A stretch of DNA of 64,000 bases from Adiantum capillus-veneris (GCA_014529385.2 CM043960.1:30106396-30170395); one strand, 5' to 3'. Shown: positions 21,093 through 35,491, numbered from the stretch's first letter. The notes: generated by a model not told the origin, from the letters alone. Made by a program: numbers and translations.

Positions 21093-22704
21093 TGTAATGG
21101 AGTTGGCCTATTAACTTGAGAGTAGAGGAAATTAGAGAGAGTACTTTTGAGAAATTACTTTGTGAGCATAACAGGTGCACATAATTAAAGTTAGTAATAT
21201 AAACATGGCCTTTAGTTAACTTGGCATGAACAATACTTTTGCAAGAGAGAGAATTTAGAGAACATGACAATAGTTGAGGACCGGATTTATGTGGAGCCGG
21301 TCCCCCCTCCAATAGGCATTTGTACTATGGTTTCTCCCATCAAGAGAGACTTGTTACAATACAATCTTTGTGTTCCTTGTGACCTAGGTGATGCCATGAA
21401 GATGGAAAGCTTCATGCATCACGAGCATAACTTAAACTTTGTGGAAAGCATTAACTATCTCAAGCCTTAGTCCCAAGACCTCAAACACCTTCGAAGGTGG
21501 AGAGAGCTAGCAGGGAATGAGGGTAGGGAAGAAGAAGAAAAAACATTCAATAGGAGAAAGAATTAGTTCCTCACTTATCATCACTCTTCTTACTAGCATA
21601 CATAAGAGCATAGTAATGAATATGGAGAAGATGGCAAGCTTAAGCATTGAAGCATGGATCTTGGTTGGATTTTCATTCCATAGCCAAGAGTGTTGGTGTA
21701 GGCTCTCAACCTCTCTACTTGCTTGGAGAAGCAGAGGGATCTCTTGCACTTTGCACTTCACACAATGAGAGTGTGTGTGAGTGTGTGTGGGAGATTATAC
21801 CCCCTAAGAAGGCCTCCTACATGCTTTGGTCGACCCCCCCCTTGTAGCTCATGCTTGAAGCTCATTGGACCCCTCCAGGCCTAGCCAATCACAAGCAAGA
21901 GTCATGCCAAGCAACAAGGGTAGCCTTGGGAGAAGTGTCCCCATTTCCCCTTTGAGAGAGAGAGGGCTTGATAAATGCTAAAACAATTAATTAATTGTGC
22001 TAAATATCATTGAACCCCTTGGAAGGCCAACCAATAGGCTTTAGGCACACCATGAGGGTAACCTAGCTAGGGGCTTGACATGTGTCCTACTTGCCTCTTG
22101 GGAAAGGGGTGCCCTTTGGGAGAGAGAGTGGTCAAGCAACCACCACCCTCTTCTTGCATGGCTAGCCCCCTCCTTGTAGGGATTCACTTTGATTTTTGTG
22201 CCACCTCAAGCCCCTCAACCTTGGGCCTAGTTCTCACCACAAGCTTGGCCCTGAAGCCCCTCAAGCTTGGGCTGGGTTCTCACCTCAAGCACAACCCTAG
22301 CATCTCAAGCATGACAATCACCTCAAGCATCTCAATATCAAGCACCTCAAACATCTCAAGCATCTCAAGCATCTCAGTCATCAGGCATGTCAAGCACCTG
22401 AAGCTTGGGCCAGGTTCTCACCTGAAGCACATCCCTAGCTTACCTAAGGTCAAAGGACTTTTAACACTAATTGTTGGAGTTCTTCAATGAATCTAACCCT
22501 AAGGTCTTTATGCTCCATTGGATAGCCTTGCTCTTTGATAGACCATCTCTCATTTGGGTCCCATTACCATTGGCCCTGTGTTGAGATAGATGTAGAAGCA
22601 CATGTCTATATCCTAACCGTTGTTCCCGTTTATTCTCCCACATTAAATGATGAATTTAACATAAGAAAATCATTTGGGTTGGTTAGATATTAGATTTTAT
22701 GACA
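21093..22704 (-). repeat. 5' LTR of Gypsy B (about 1,612 bp)
   Basis: Paired with 13675-15270. In minus sense it runs from TGTCATAAAATC to CCATTACA. Parts also resemble the Gypsy C LTR, so the two families are related. Confidence 0.93.
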
Positions 22705-24480
22705 TTGAGGTCCATTGTGATGCTTGTGGTGATTGCCTTGAAGCAGTACTACTTCAAGAAGGGCATGCAACAGCATATGAGAGTCTCCAATTGCATTCTA
22801 ATGAGATGATTCTTGGAATCTATGAAAAAGAGCTTTTGGCTATCTTACATGCCTTGGATATATGGAAACATTACTTACTTGGGACAACCTTCATGATTCA
22901 AATGGATCACCAGAGTCTCAGATACTTCATTACACAAATCAAGCTTTTCGACAAACAAATGAAGTGGGAAACTTTCCCTTTGTAGTTTTATTTTCACATT
23001 GCTCACATTCCTGGCAAGCACAATCAAGTAGCTGATGCACTCTCACGTAGACCTCAATGCAATGCTTTGTCAATAGCCTCTCACAATGATCTAACCTCTA
23101 TGGTAGATGAGTATGCTACTAAACTGGATTTTGGAGAGGTTATGTTTGCCATAGCACTAGGGAATATGCAAGAACCATATGTGGTTCAAGGTGGCTATCT
23201 TCTCTATGGTTCTCGCCTATGTGTTACTAAAAGTTTAGGAGATAAGGTCATGAATGAATCACATGCTGCACCATATGCTGGGCATAGAAGGATTCAAGCA
23301 ACAATGAATGCAATCGACACATATTTCTTTTGGCCTACAATGAAAATGGACATACAAGAATATGTGACTCAATGCATTACTTGCCAAAAGATCAAGATGA
23401 CAGTGGGAAGCAACGTAGTTTTCTCCAGCCACTCCCAATTCTTGAGTCTCTATGGGAGAGTATCACTATGGGTTTAATCTTTGGCATGTCCTTGGGAATA
23501 CAAGGATATGGATAATAGTAGATAGGTTTAGCAAGCAAGCTCATTTTATACCTATAAAAAAAACTATTAAGGCTCAACATATGTCACAACTATCCATCTC
23601 TCAAATATTTAAGTATGGCGATTTGCCAACAAGTATTGTTTTTGATAGAAATCCCAGAATGACCATTAATTTTTGGAAGGGACTCTTTGAGAATCTTGGA
23701 ACAAAGCTCAATTTTTTGTCATCCTATCATCCTCAAACGGATGGGCAACGTGAAATTGTGAACTCCATTGTGCTTAAAGTACTCAAAGCCTACATAATGG
23801 AAGTAGACTAACAAAACCAATGGAAGAAGTATCTACCTTTAGTAGAATATGCATACAACAATACTATGCATTCTTCTATAGGTAAAGCACCTTTTGAGGT
23901 GATGAAAGAAAGGTCAAAACTTCTTGCATTTTGAAAATGCATGGGAAGATCTTTGCTGATGATTGATGAGTATAGTCGTGCCTTACAGGATGCTTTTGTT
24001 AAGATCAAAGAAGCTATCTCTATCACCCAACAAAAGGACAAGGCTAGTGTGGACAAGCATAGAAGAAGTCTTCACTTCAAAAAGAATCACTGGGTTCTTT
24101 TAAAGTTTCCCAAAGCTCGCTTAAGACACACTACAGACAAAAGTTGGCATGGAGAACTCAATGGTCATCAAAATTACTATGCAAAATTAGCAGTAGGTAT
24201 TATGGACCATTTTAGATTTTATGGCCAATCAATGAAATGTCTGATCAACTTAAGCTACACTCACATTGGCCAATCCGTCATGCATTTCATGCAAGTCTAC
24301 TAAAGGGATACAAGAGTGATTCACCACAAGAGCCAGTAGCAGAAGATCCTACATAATTTGAAGGGGCACAAGAGATATTACAACAAAAGCATTTCATTTG
24401 CCACCACAGAGACAAGGTGTTATGCAATGATAAGGTACTACGTAAGTATCTCATTACGTTTAAAAACTACTCATTCAAGA
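22705..24480 (+). pseudogene. Gypsy A RNase H, integrase and C-terminal tail
   Basis: RNase H resumes with EVHCDACGDCLEAVLLQEGH and continues YEKELLAILHALDIWKHYL, MDHQSLRYF, and GKHNQVADALSR after one stop (22,983). Integrase follows: an HHCC region ending YVTQCITCQK, and a core whose first acidic site reads ITMGLIFGM instead of SMDFIFG, so the first catalytic Asp is replaced by Gly. VFDRNPRM and DGQREIVN retain the other two. The tail at 24,430-24,480 is an eroded chromodomain-like YLITFKNYSF. Several frameshifts are present. Confidence 0.85.
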
Positions 24481-24935
24481 TGCTAAATGGATGCAAGAGC
24501 CACAATTGAAGGATAATATGTCGCTTGTAGCTACCTACACTGAATTGCATGCAAAGCCCTAATGTTTTTACATCGGTGTATTCAATGAAAATGCAATGAA
24601 GAAAAACATGATTCTCTCTTTTAAACTCTTCTTTCTCAAGTTCTTCATTTATGTTTAAATGTAATGTGTATGCATACCAAATGTTGCACACTCATGATAA
24701 AGTTTCTCTCGAGCACTGAGTAGACTTGCAATCTATTGTGGAAAGGTGCTAGTGCTAATAAGGTAGACATACTTGTGGTAGATTTTCTCCCAAGTGCCAA
24801 GTAGATTGGTCATCTACTTTGGAACGATGTCAAATGAGCTAAAAGTGGATCCTGAGCAAAAAGCCAATGGACCAAAGATACCTCTCTTGAAAAGAAGCAT
24901 AGTCGAGGATGACTATAATTTCAAGGGTGGGGTAA

Positions 24936-25620
24936 TGTCACCAAATTTTATTTTTGATCTACTTAAGTGCATTTTCTCTTGCTAGAATTGGCCATTCTAG
25001 CAGGAGAAAATAAAAATAGTAGAAGCCAATTATGTACAATGGGTAGAGGAATGTGTTTGTGAACTAGAGAGTTCCAAAATTTGATGCATTATTTACAAGT
25101 GCCAATGGAATTTGATAGGGATTGAATCGGGATCTTATGGGGTGAAGAGGGGATATTAGTGAGTCCAAAAGAGTCCAAAATGGATTTCAAAAGCCTTCGA
25201 AAGTGAGAAGGATAACCAAAAGGTGAAAATGGGATCCAAGGTGTTATTATCCACACCGCCAACCTAAAGCTATGTGGAGATAAGGGATGCGATCCACAAG
25301 TCTCCCATGCAAAAGAGAAGGTAAGAGGAGTAACTCTAAATATAGAAAACTATTTTTACAGGACCTAGGGTGAGTATTTTTGGAATAACTCAAAAAAAGA
25401 AAGCATTTTTGCAAAAAGAGCCCACGTGGCTTATCAAAAACGGCAAGGGAACAACTTTATAGTCTAGAGTTTTCTCATTCGAGGAACACAAGAGGGAGTT
25501 TTCTTCGTTTTTTGCAGGGCTGCACTGGAGAGAGCAGAGAAACTTCTGTCTTCCTGTAACATGAATCTCCATGCAATCCTTAGCCAAAAAGAAGCTCCCC
25601 ATGCTCTTCTCAAGGCTCGA

Positions 25621-25680
<60 letters not shown>

Positions 25681-26265
25681 CCCCACACAAGTCTCTATAG
25701 CTATGGATGCTGAAATTCATACATAATTAACTATGCAAGTTACTACTCCTCAATGCTTACATATCTTCTTTCCAACCCGATTCTTGTTTAATGCCCACAA
25801 ATCCTATCACCCATGAGGTGCTTAGGGTCTTGGATTGAGTTCAATGAGGTGTTTTAAGTGAAAAGTCTAATCACTCTACCGAATTTTAGAGCTCTGATCT
25901 CTTCAATTTGTGCAGGTAAAAGTGTGATTAGCCAGTTGTATTGATTAGAAACTCTTCTAAATTTATAAATACAAAGTCCTTTTAGAGGGGGTTCGGCTCC
26001 AAAAACTCCAGCCCTCAATTGATCTCAAATTCTCTCTCTCTTTCTTGCAGTTTTGGCACATGTATGTGATGTGTGATTGAATCTTAGTTAATGCATGCTT
26101 TGCAATTGTCATGATCATATATGCTCAATGTTACACAATTGATTAATTACTCTAATTAATCTATAAATTTTGCTGCACTTTAATCCCAATTCTCTGAATG
26201 TTTGTGTTTGACTTTCTTGGGTTTGGTACCCTGATTTTGTTCTTGGTTATCTAATTGTTCTTACA
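24936..26265 (+). repeat. 3' LTR of Gypsy A
   Basis: Starts TGTCACC right after the polypurine tract TTTCAAGGGTGGGGTAA and is taken to end at TTCTTACA, the terminal TTACA shared with the Gypsy B and C LTRs. It contains a (CT)n tract and a GGTTCGGCTCC segment resembling the GACCGGCTCC segment of the Gypsy C LTR. There is no partner LTR, so the right boundary is inferred. Confidence 0.65.
25625..25680. repeat. (CT)n microsatellite within the Gypsy A LTR
   Basis: About 27 CT units with one interruption, followed by a C run. Confidence 0.95.
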
Positions 26266-26279
26266 ACCCTTAGCTCCTC

Positions 26280-27000
26280 CTTGTGTTGGGTTGAGTTGGT
26301 TGCCCCCTGTTATCGAGGCTATAGCTAGAGGAGGTGGAGGGTGTTGGTCCTTGTCATCATCCCTCTTATTCAAAGTCCCTACCCTAGTCCCCTTGTCTTT
26401 ATCTTGCTCCTAGTCATCATTTTCTTCATCCTCATCCAGATCATGTGTGAGATACTCAATGAGAGCCTGATTGGCTAAGGTGCCAATGTATAATGAATAC
26501 TTTTCTTCTAGATCTTCCTTTCTTGTATTCACCAGGCTCTATAAGTCTTCCAAATTTAGAGCGAGGTTCCCATTCATATTTGAGATGTCCACTAGGGATT
26601 GGTAAACGTACTTGTCTAGGATGGATTGTTTCAAAATAGTATGTACTTCTTTCAAAGTATTGAGGGTAGTAGTCTTTTGATCCAAACGCATTCTCTATGC
26701 ATTTGTCTTGAGTTAGTCTCCACTTGTTTGCAGTAGTCTTTTGTTCTAACTGCATCCTCTATGCATTTATGTCCTCGATCAGTCTCCACTTGTCCTCGAT
26801 CAGTCTCCTTAGTTGTGGGTCTTAAGTTGTTCTACCAATTGTTGAAGTGTCTTAATGGTCTTCTGATCTTATGCCTATCTACATTCAACATTAATTAAAA
26901 ATTCTTTCATGAAAAGGAGCTCTTTCCTTTGCTCTTCAAATTTGATGATCTCTCTTTCTAGGTCAGCTTCCAAATGGTTTATGTCATATTGTTTTACTAA
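26280..27000 (-). pseudogene. Unidentified decayed coding region, charged and helix-like
   Basis: Minus-strand frames between 26,990 and 26,300 give K/E/L-rich stretches such as LKEVHTILKQSILDKYV, SLYIGTLANQALIEYL and an acidic DLDEDEENDD. Many stops and frame changes interrupt it. No known domain was recognised. It may belong with the similar region at 10.2-11.1 kb. Confidence 0.22.
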
Positions 27001-27047
27001 TTTTGTGCTTCCATCGTCTGGTAGATGGAATTGACTATAGTGTTCCA

Positions 27048-27861
<814 letters not shown>

Positions 27862-28477
27862 TACATATGTATCCAAAAAACTTTTTAGTTTGCTTTTAGC
27901 CTAGACCATGAATAGCTACATCGTGTTTATCAACATCGTTACACAAACAACTAAGGTAAAAACACAATGTCTGTTTAAGGCCTGGTATGCATGGCGATTT
28001 CTATATTGGGCAGCCAACATTTCACTACATGTGAATGTTTAGAATGTCATGTTAAAGATGAGTGGTGTCAAAGTCCCAAAAGGCTAGACTAGTTGTCTGA
28101 AATCTTAGACAGATCAAACGACTCTGGAAAATAATTGGAACGAAAAGAGATCTGGGCAAGGATGATGCAAGGATATCTAAACCGGCAACAAATAAGCAAA
28201 ATCTCCTAGAACATCAATAGCAACAAAATTTGTGTTGCCACACACAATTGCAAAAGAGTCCTAAGCTGGCAACAACCTAAACAACTTGCTATCATTACAT
28301 TTACTACTATTGAAACATCAATGTATCAGTTGCAGACACTCAAAAAGAACAAACTAGTAGGCAACATGGTCATGGACATATCTCAAAAGCTATCAATCCC
28401 ATATAAAGTCCTAGTGCTACAAAACAGACAAGAAAAATCTAGAGATTATTACGGACGGTTGTGCTGCCACAATCATA

Positions 28478-28478
<1 letters not shown>
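27862..28478. other. No recognisable gene
   Basis: Intergenic sequence without assignable features. Confidence 0.3.

Positions 28479-28528
<50 letters not shown>
28479..28528. repeat. (CT)n microsatellite
   Basis: About 25 CT units. Confidence 0.95.
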
Positions 28529-28532
<4 letters not shown>

Positions 28533-28816
28533 TGTTTTTAAGCATATTGGGGCATGTTGGAACTTAATCATTTTTAGAGCATTAGTCTATGTAAGCTCCT
28601 TTATTATTCATGAAAGTAACGGTCATTTTTTAGCATATTTATCTCTAGCGTGTGGAGAAGTTGAACAAATTACATTGAATATGGTGGTGAAAATTGAAGT
28701 ATAATAAATCTTTGCATTAACATACAAGTTCTCACCCCTTTCATGACTTCATTATCAATCAAAACTTAGTCCAAATCTAGAGCTCCATCAATGTTGATCC
28801 CTAGATCTAAGAACCT

Positions 28817-28972
28817 GTATACCACCAATTCTCACTTCAAGCATACTCACAACGAATGGAGCCTAAAACAAGGATTACATTTAGCTATAAATTCGTATAC
28901 CACCGATTCTCACTTCAAGCATACTCACAATGCATGGAGCCCAAAGCAAGGTTCTCAATTAGCTTTAAAATT
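28817..28972. repeat. Two tandem 78-bp repeat units
   Basis: Units at 28817-28894 and 28895-28972, each starting GTATACCACC(A/G)ATTCTC. The unit length is a multiple of three and both copies stay open in one plus-strand frame, giving two similar 26-residue segments (YTT(N/D)SHFKHTHN). Coding is not otherwise supported. Confidence 0.8.
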
Positions 28973-28993
28973 GTAGAGGCTCCCATTTAAAGA

Positions 28994-30708
<1,715 letters not shown>

Positions 30709-30709
30709 T

Positions 30710-30721
30710 TGGTATCAGAGC
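30710..30721 (+). promoter_or_regulatory. tRNA-Met primer-binding site of Gypsy C
   Basis: TGGTATCAGAGC, one base inside the 5' LTR end. Confidence 0.95.
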
Positions 30722-31126
30722 ATAAGGTTTCTCTTTTCTTGCTCAAGAAGGGAGGTCCTCAAGCTAGCTATAAATGGTTGGTACTATTAATTGCATTTGA
30801 GTAAGTAGAATAGGGTTTTTTCAGCCTTGTAGTGTGCTTGTCTTCGTGCAGATAACGGGGCATCACCGTCGAGAGCTATGGTCTTAATAGTGGAGTCCTA
30901 TGGGGGTTGCCTATGGCTTAACCACTATTGAGCTATTAGAAGCTTGACAGGATCCGGTGTTGTTTTGGTGTTGAACGACTCTCTCTTCTATTCCTTGCAA
31001 TTAATGGGTATTCGAGCCATGGGTACAGTAGCTTGAGTGCTTTTTCTAAAGGGGTAAAGAGGAGTAGCAACTAGGGCTTGAAGTGCCAAAGTACACCTAA
31101 AAAGTTTACACCAAAAAGTTGTTAGA

Positions 31127-32150
31127 ATGGCTGACAATAGTAATGAGAGTGAAATTAATGTTGATAACTTTAATTTTGCTAATGAGCAGGCTACTAATGA
31201 TGCCCCTATGCTTGTTAACTATCTTGTTTCTAGGATTCAACAAGCCATGGGCAATCCATCTCTCCAAAGTGAAGTGCAACGGCAGCTTCGTGCTCATGGG
31301 ATTCTCCAAACTACCCACCATGACAAGAGAGCACCTAGGAAGCCTCCTTGCGAGACTTCCAAAAGAGGCCTCTCTCCGATTCGGGAAGAAGAAGAGGATC
31401 CATACGAAGGGCTCAAAAATTTGCTCCTTGATGACGCATCTCGTTCTCAAAGGAGAACTCAAGAGCCTCCACCAAAAGAACGAGAAAGAAGTGAGTCTCC
31501 TACCACCTCAGCCGAGATGGCTCCACGAAGATGGCGGGCTAAGTGCTCTCCATCACCTCCAAAACGGAGAGGACCATCACACACTTCTCTACACCATACT
31601 TCAAAGAGGGATGACAAAAAGCAAGAGAAGAGAAAGGCAAGAAAGAGGACACCCTCTTCTCCATCTTCTTCATCCTCTTCCTCTTATGAAAGTGATGGTG
31701 CAGAAAAAGAAGATCAAGGCAAGAAAAAGGCGAGAAAGAGGTCACCCTCTTCTCCATCTTCCTCAAATTCTTCATCTTCTGAAGAAAGTGATGGTGCAAC
31801 TTTTGAACCATGAAAAAGAAGAGGCCATAGGAAATCCTATGCCGCATGGAAGAGGTCATCCAAGCTCAAGAAGTTCAAAGAGGGAGGGAAGAGCATCTAT
31901 TTCCTTACCTACGATGGCACCTTTGGTGCTACAGATAAAGTCTTGGCCTTTATCCAAGAGTTCGATGCGGCGTTTGGAGATGAGGGCTTCACTGAGTCCT
32001 CTAAGCTACGCCATGTATCTATGCACTTTCAAAAGTCCGCCAGACAATGGTGGTCTAGCCTACGGGCCAATAGTGAAGCTCCACAAACATGGAAACCTTT
32101 AAGAGCTTCCATTATGAAGCAGTTTTTGTACATAGATGCTAAGGAAATGG
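31127..32150 (+). pseudogene. gag: Gypsy C Gag, nonsense-interrupted and truncated
   Basis: Starts MADNSNESEINVDNF, like Gypsy B. A basic and serine-rich linker with two repeats of KARKR(T/S)PSSPSS lies at about residues 165-225. A TGA at 31811-31813 interrupts it, but the same frame continues into the capsid: FIQEFDAAFGDEGF, then ARQWW (QW motif). Near 32,122 the frame jumps into the segment that lies after the protease in Gypsy A and B, so the zinc knuckle and protease are deleted (about 1 kb). Confidence 0.87.
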
Positions 32151-32289
32151 GTAACATCATACCCATTGTACATACGCTAGCTTTCAATAAGTCAATAAAG
32201 AGCTCTATTTCCGTGTACATGATTTTTGTTAAAGATTCTCAAAATGAACCTAATGTTTTAGCAAAATAAAATAAACACACTCACAAGGA

Positions 32290-33613
32290 ATTAGAGTTAT
32301 CCAATTTTCTCAAGGGGTTCAAGATGTCTTTATTGACGACATCCCTTGTGAACTACCTTCTAAACGAGGCAATGATGACCGTGCAATTGAACTTCTCCCA
32401 GGAAGTTCACCGCCTAATAAACCTCCATATAGAGTTTCTCAAGCTCAACAAGAGGAGATTATGCGGCAAGTGCATGAGCTAGTAGAGAAGGGCATGGTTA
32501 GGCCTAGCTCATCTCCATTTTGCTCACCAGTGTTACTAGTGCAAAATAAAGACGGCACATATCGAATGTCCGTCAACTAAAGAGCACTAAATAGGATCAC
32601 TATCAAGAATAGGTTTCAAGTTCCATGGGTAGAAGACCTATTTGATAAGCTACAAGGATCGACCTAAAAAGTGGCTACCATAAAATAAGGATAGTTGATC
32701 AAGACATTGTAAAGACCGCAATTCGTACTCTACGTTTGGACTTTACAAATACATTGTCATACCTTTTGGCTTGACCAATGCCCCAGCCACATTCAACCGC
32801 TTGATGGAGAAGCCATTCAGGCCTCACCGAACCTTTAGTGGAGTGTTCTTTGATGATATTATCATCTACTTTAATTCACTAGATGAACACAAGCAACACC
32901 TCCAAGTAATATAAGACAGAATAAACTTTATGTTAAATGAAAGAAAAGTGAATTTTTCTCGCAAGAGATTCAGTATTTAGGTCACATTATCTCTCAAGAT
33001 GGCATCCAAATGGATCCATCAAAGTTAGAGGTAATAAAAGGATGGCCTAAACCAAGGAATCTTCATGAACTAAGAAGCTTTATAGGTATGTGTGCATACT
33101 ATAGATGCTTCATAGAAAAATTCTCACAAATCGCAGGACCATTACATGACCTAACAAAGAAAAATGTTAGGTATACATGGTTTGCCAAGGAGAACAATGC
33201 TTTCGAAAAGGTTAAAGAAAAGCTTATCTCTCAACCTGTGCTTACACTACCAGATCTCTCAAAGCCATTTGAGGTCCAATGTGACGCTTGTGGTGATTGC
33301 CTTGGAGCTGTTTTGCTCCAAGAAGGGCACGCCATAGCCTTTGAAAGTTGAAGGCTCGACCCTGTTGAGCAAGCTCTAGGCATATATGAAAAGGAACTCC
33401 TTGCAGTTCTACATGCCTTAGACTCATGGAAGCACTATTTATTGGGGACTCCTTTCGTTTTGCGAACGGATAACCAAAGTCTTAAGTACTTCATGACGCA
33501 GACCAAGCTCTCCAACAAACAAATGAGGTGGGCAAATTTCCTTTCGCAATTTCATTTTCATATTGCTCACATCGCTGGAAAGCATAATCAAGTAGTCAAT
33601 GCACTCTCAAGAT
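32290..33613 (+). pseudogene. Gypsy C reverse transcriptase and RNase H (left part)
   Basis: RT motifs appear in changing frames: PPYRVSQAQQEEIM, KDGTYRM, FDKLQGS, KSGYH, FGLTNAPATFN-type, then VFFDDIIIYFNS (FxDD site) and GHIISQDGIQMDPSKLEV. RNase H is well conserved: SKPFEVQCDACGDCLGAVLL with CDAC intact, YEKELLAVLHALDSWKHYL, RTDNQSLKYF and AGKHNQVVNALSR. The coding frame is interrupted at 33,613 by Copia D2 and resumes exactly at 43,923. Confidence 0.88.
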
Positions 33614-33844
33614 TGTTAAAGAATATGATGTTAAAGAATATGTCCATTGTGCCATGGGCGGCTGGACACTGACTATACTATGTTGTAAATATACTTTGGA
33701 TAATAGTTAAAAGAGAAGAAGAGAAGAGCAGCTCGTTAAATGGCTGCTGCTGCAGGGTAACGATTGTGTGTGTGTGTCTCGATGTGTGTTGGTGTGTGTG
33801 CGTAGTCTTGCTTTCTACCTTCTCCATCACCTACGCACTCTACA
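33614..33844 (+). repeat. 5' LTR of Copia D2
   Basis: 231 bp, TGTTAAAGAATATGATG to CTCTACA. It begins with a short direct repeat (TGTTAAAGAATATG twice in tandem) and carries a (GT)n tract. Confidence 0.95.
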
Positions 33845-33847
33845 AAG

Positions 33848-33859
33848 TGGTATCAGAGC
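33848..33859 (+). promoter_or_regulatory. tRNA-Met primer-binding site of Copia D2
   Basis: TGGTATCAGAGC, three bases inside the LTR end. Confidence 0.95.
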
Positions 33860-34347
33860 TCAGTTTAAGGAGCTACAGTCAATACACAGATTTTTGCAGC
33901 TCTGGAAAACAACAAAAAGAGAGGTTTTTTGGTCATAACTCCCTCACCCAAACTCGGAATACAATGATCTAGGAGTCTATCTTTATGTTTTTGGGCATTC
34001 GAGATGCATTGGAATACTCAGATTTGCATAAGTATGCAATTTTTTTGTAGAAAACATCCAGCTTACACAAGCACAGGAGATTTCTAGTTTTGCACTCGGC
34101 ACTAGATTTACAGGTTACAGGTGAAGAATTCAGCATTTACACAGGTTTTGGAGAGCGACATAGAGCTTTTGCATCATGATATTGTGTTATCAAAGATTAT
34201 GTTTGGTTGTTGTGGGTCCGTTATGGACAGTCGCCTATGTAAGAAAGGTTGTGGGAAGAAGTTGAGGCGGTTATATTGTCAGATTGAGTACTTTGTGGTT
34301 ATGTATGGATATGCGGTTAATGTATTTTGGAAAATCGCAGCCTTTGT

Positions 34348-34422
34348 GAGGGTCGAGTGAGGTTTTTTGAATCCTTGCCTTGGGAGATTTGGTACCTTGG
34401 CAAGGTGGATTAGGTACTGGAG
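34348..34422 (+). promoter_or_regulatory. Candidate structured leader RNA element of Copia D2
   Basis: Conserved blocks GAGGGTCG (34348), AGGTTTTTTGAA (34360-34371), GGTGGATTAGGT (34404-34415) and CTGGAG (34417-34422) also occur in the D3 leader in the same order. Between the second and third block is a perfect 7-bp stem, CCTTGCC (34373-34379) with GGCAAGG (34399-34405). D3 has a different stem at that place. The function is unknown; packaging, dimerisation or translation control are options. Confidence 0.5.
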
Positions 34423-34746
34423 CGAACCCTCGACTGGCCCCGCGAAAGACCTCATACGTCGTTTATGACTATGGGAAGAAGGTGGATGTATGGATATGTG
34501 TACAGGACATCGTATGGATTGCATTGCATACAGGTCCATGTGGACATTGTTTTAGAGTATTTATGCATAATACTGAGTCAGTCTGTGGCAAAGTGAGTCA
34601 GTGGATTTTCCCTTGGCAGTGAGAGATTTTCTGTAAGTGTTTATGAGCACTTTGGTTGAGATTGTCACTTGAGATATTGTCCAAATACAAACGAAACTCT
34701 GCCGAAATTTTGTCAAAATCCTTTGGAAGAAATTGAGAGAGTGAAG

Positions 34747-35255
34747 ATGGCAGAAAGTTCAACTCAAGTCATACAGATTGTTGGAGAGAAGCTGACCAGA
34801 GAGAACTACAGTATATGGTCTTACAGGATGGAGAACTTTATCATGGACAAAGGTTTATGAGATTATATTACAGGTGAACAAGAGTGTCCCGAGGTTAGTT
34901 TGGAACCAAATAGAGAGAATCTTGAAGCACATAAAACATGGCAAGCAGGAGTAGAAGCTTCCAAGAAGTGGATCAAGAATTCAAGGAAAGTGATGCGTTG
35001 GATTTCACTATGCATTAGTGACTTGTTTATACCACATGTGAAGAAGGCTCAATCTCCAAAGGAAGCATGGGAGATACTAGCAAGAATGAACAGCTCCAAT
35101 ACAAAACCACGAAAAGTTCACTTGAAGCAAATGTTACATTGTGTATGGCGAGGAAATAGATCCATATCAGATTATGTGACAGAGATAAAGAAAATACAAG
35201 AAGATCTTGCGAGCATTAATGTTGAAGTTCCAGATGATGACTTAGTTTCAGTGAC
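34747..35255 (+). pseudogene. gag: Copia D2 Gag, N-terminal part
   Basis: Start MAESSTQVIQIVGEKLTREN at 34,747; YSIWSYRMENFIMDKGL is the usual copia Gag N-terminal motif. A TGA at 34858-34860 interrupts it. The frame continues through RKVMRWISLCISD and SPKEAWEIL to VSVTL at 35,255, where D3 is inserted. The host frame resumes at 40,820 with NGLGPEYK, the standard copia Gag motif that follows. Confidence 0.9.
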
Positions 35256-35260
35256 ATTGA

Positions 35261-35477
35261 TGTTGGGATTAAAGCCCAAGTGGCCTCTTATGCGGATATG
35301 GCCAGCCGGCCGCCTAACTCACTTACCTCTAACTCTTTGTATATACTCACATATACTTTGTGAATACTAAGGTATTGGGAGATAACCCTTCTAACAGTTC
35401 TCTGCGTACTGTACTGTGTAAGCTCACTGTGTGTGTGTGTGTGAGAGAGTCGACCCACGCTCCGCTCCGCGACTTCA
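35261..35477 (+). repeat. 5' LTR of Copia D3 (217 bp)
   Basis: Contains a CCGGCCGCC palindromic stretch near 35,305 and a GT/GA repeat near 35,430. It ends GACTTCA. Confidence 0.96.
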
Positions 35478-35479
35478 AT

Positions 35480-35491
35480 TGGTATCAAAGC
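35480..35491 (+). promoter_or_regulatory. tRNA-Met-type primer-binding site of Copia D3
   Basis: TGGTATCAAAGC, one base different from the canonical site (G to A). Confidence 0.92.

Larger units (their letters stand above)
13675..22704 (-). mobile_element. Ty3/gypsy element B, full-length, inserted in Gypsy A
   Basis: A 9.0-kb minus-strand element with two ~1.6-kb LTRs (TGTCATAAAATC... to ...CCATTACA), a tRNA-Met-type primer site and a polypurine tract. Internal order is Gag, protease, RT, RNase H, integrase, chromodomain-like tail. It sits inside the RNase H codons of Gypsy A: the sequence TTGA occurs at 13671-13674 and again at 22705-22708, and removing the element plus one TTGA restores the frame (SKPF, then EVHCDACGDCL). 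The duplication is 4 bp, or 5 bp with one T lost. Several frameshifts make it non-functional. Confidence 0.93.
11835..26265 (+). mobile_element. Ty3/gypsy element A, 5'-truncated, split by Gypsy B
   Basis: Plus-strand remnants in gypsy order: nucleocapsid and protease (11.84-12.54 kb), RT (12.63-13.67 kb), then after the 9-kb insertion RNase H, integrase and a chromodomain-like tail (22.7-24.5 kb), a polypurine tract and the 3' LTR (24,936-26,265). No 5' LTR or capsid was found upstream of about 11,835, so the 5' end is deleted. Many stops and frameshifts make it the most decayed of the three Gypsy copies, as expected for the host of another insertion. Confidence 0.88.
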
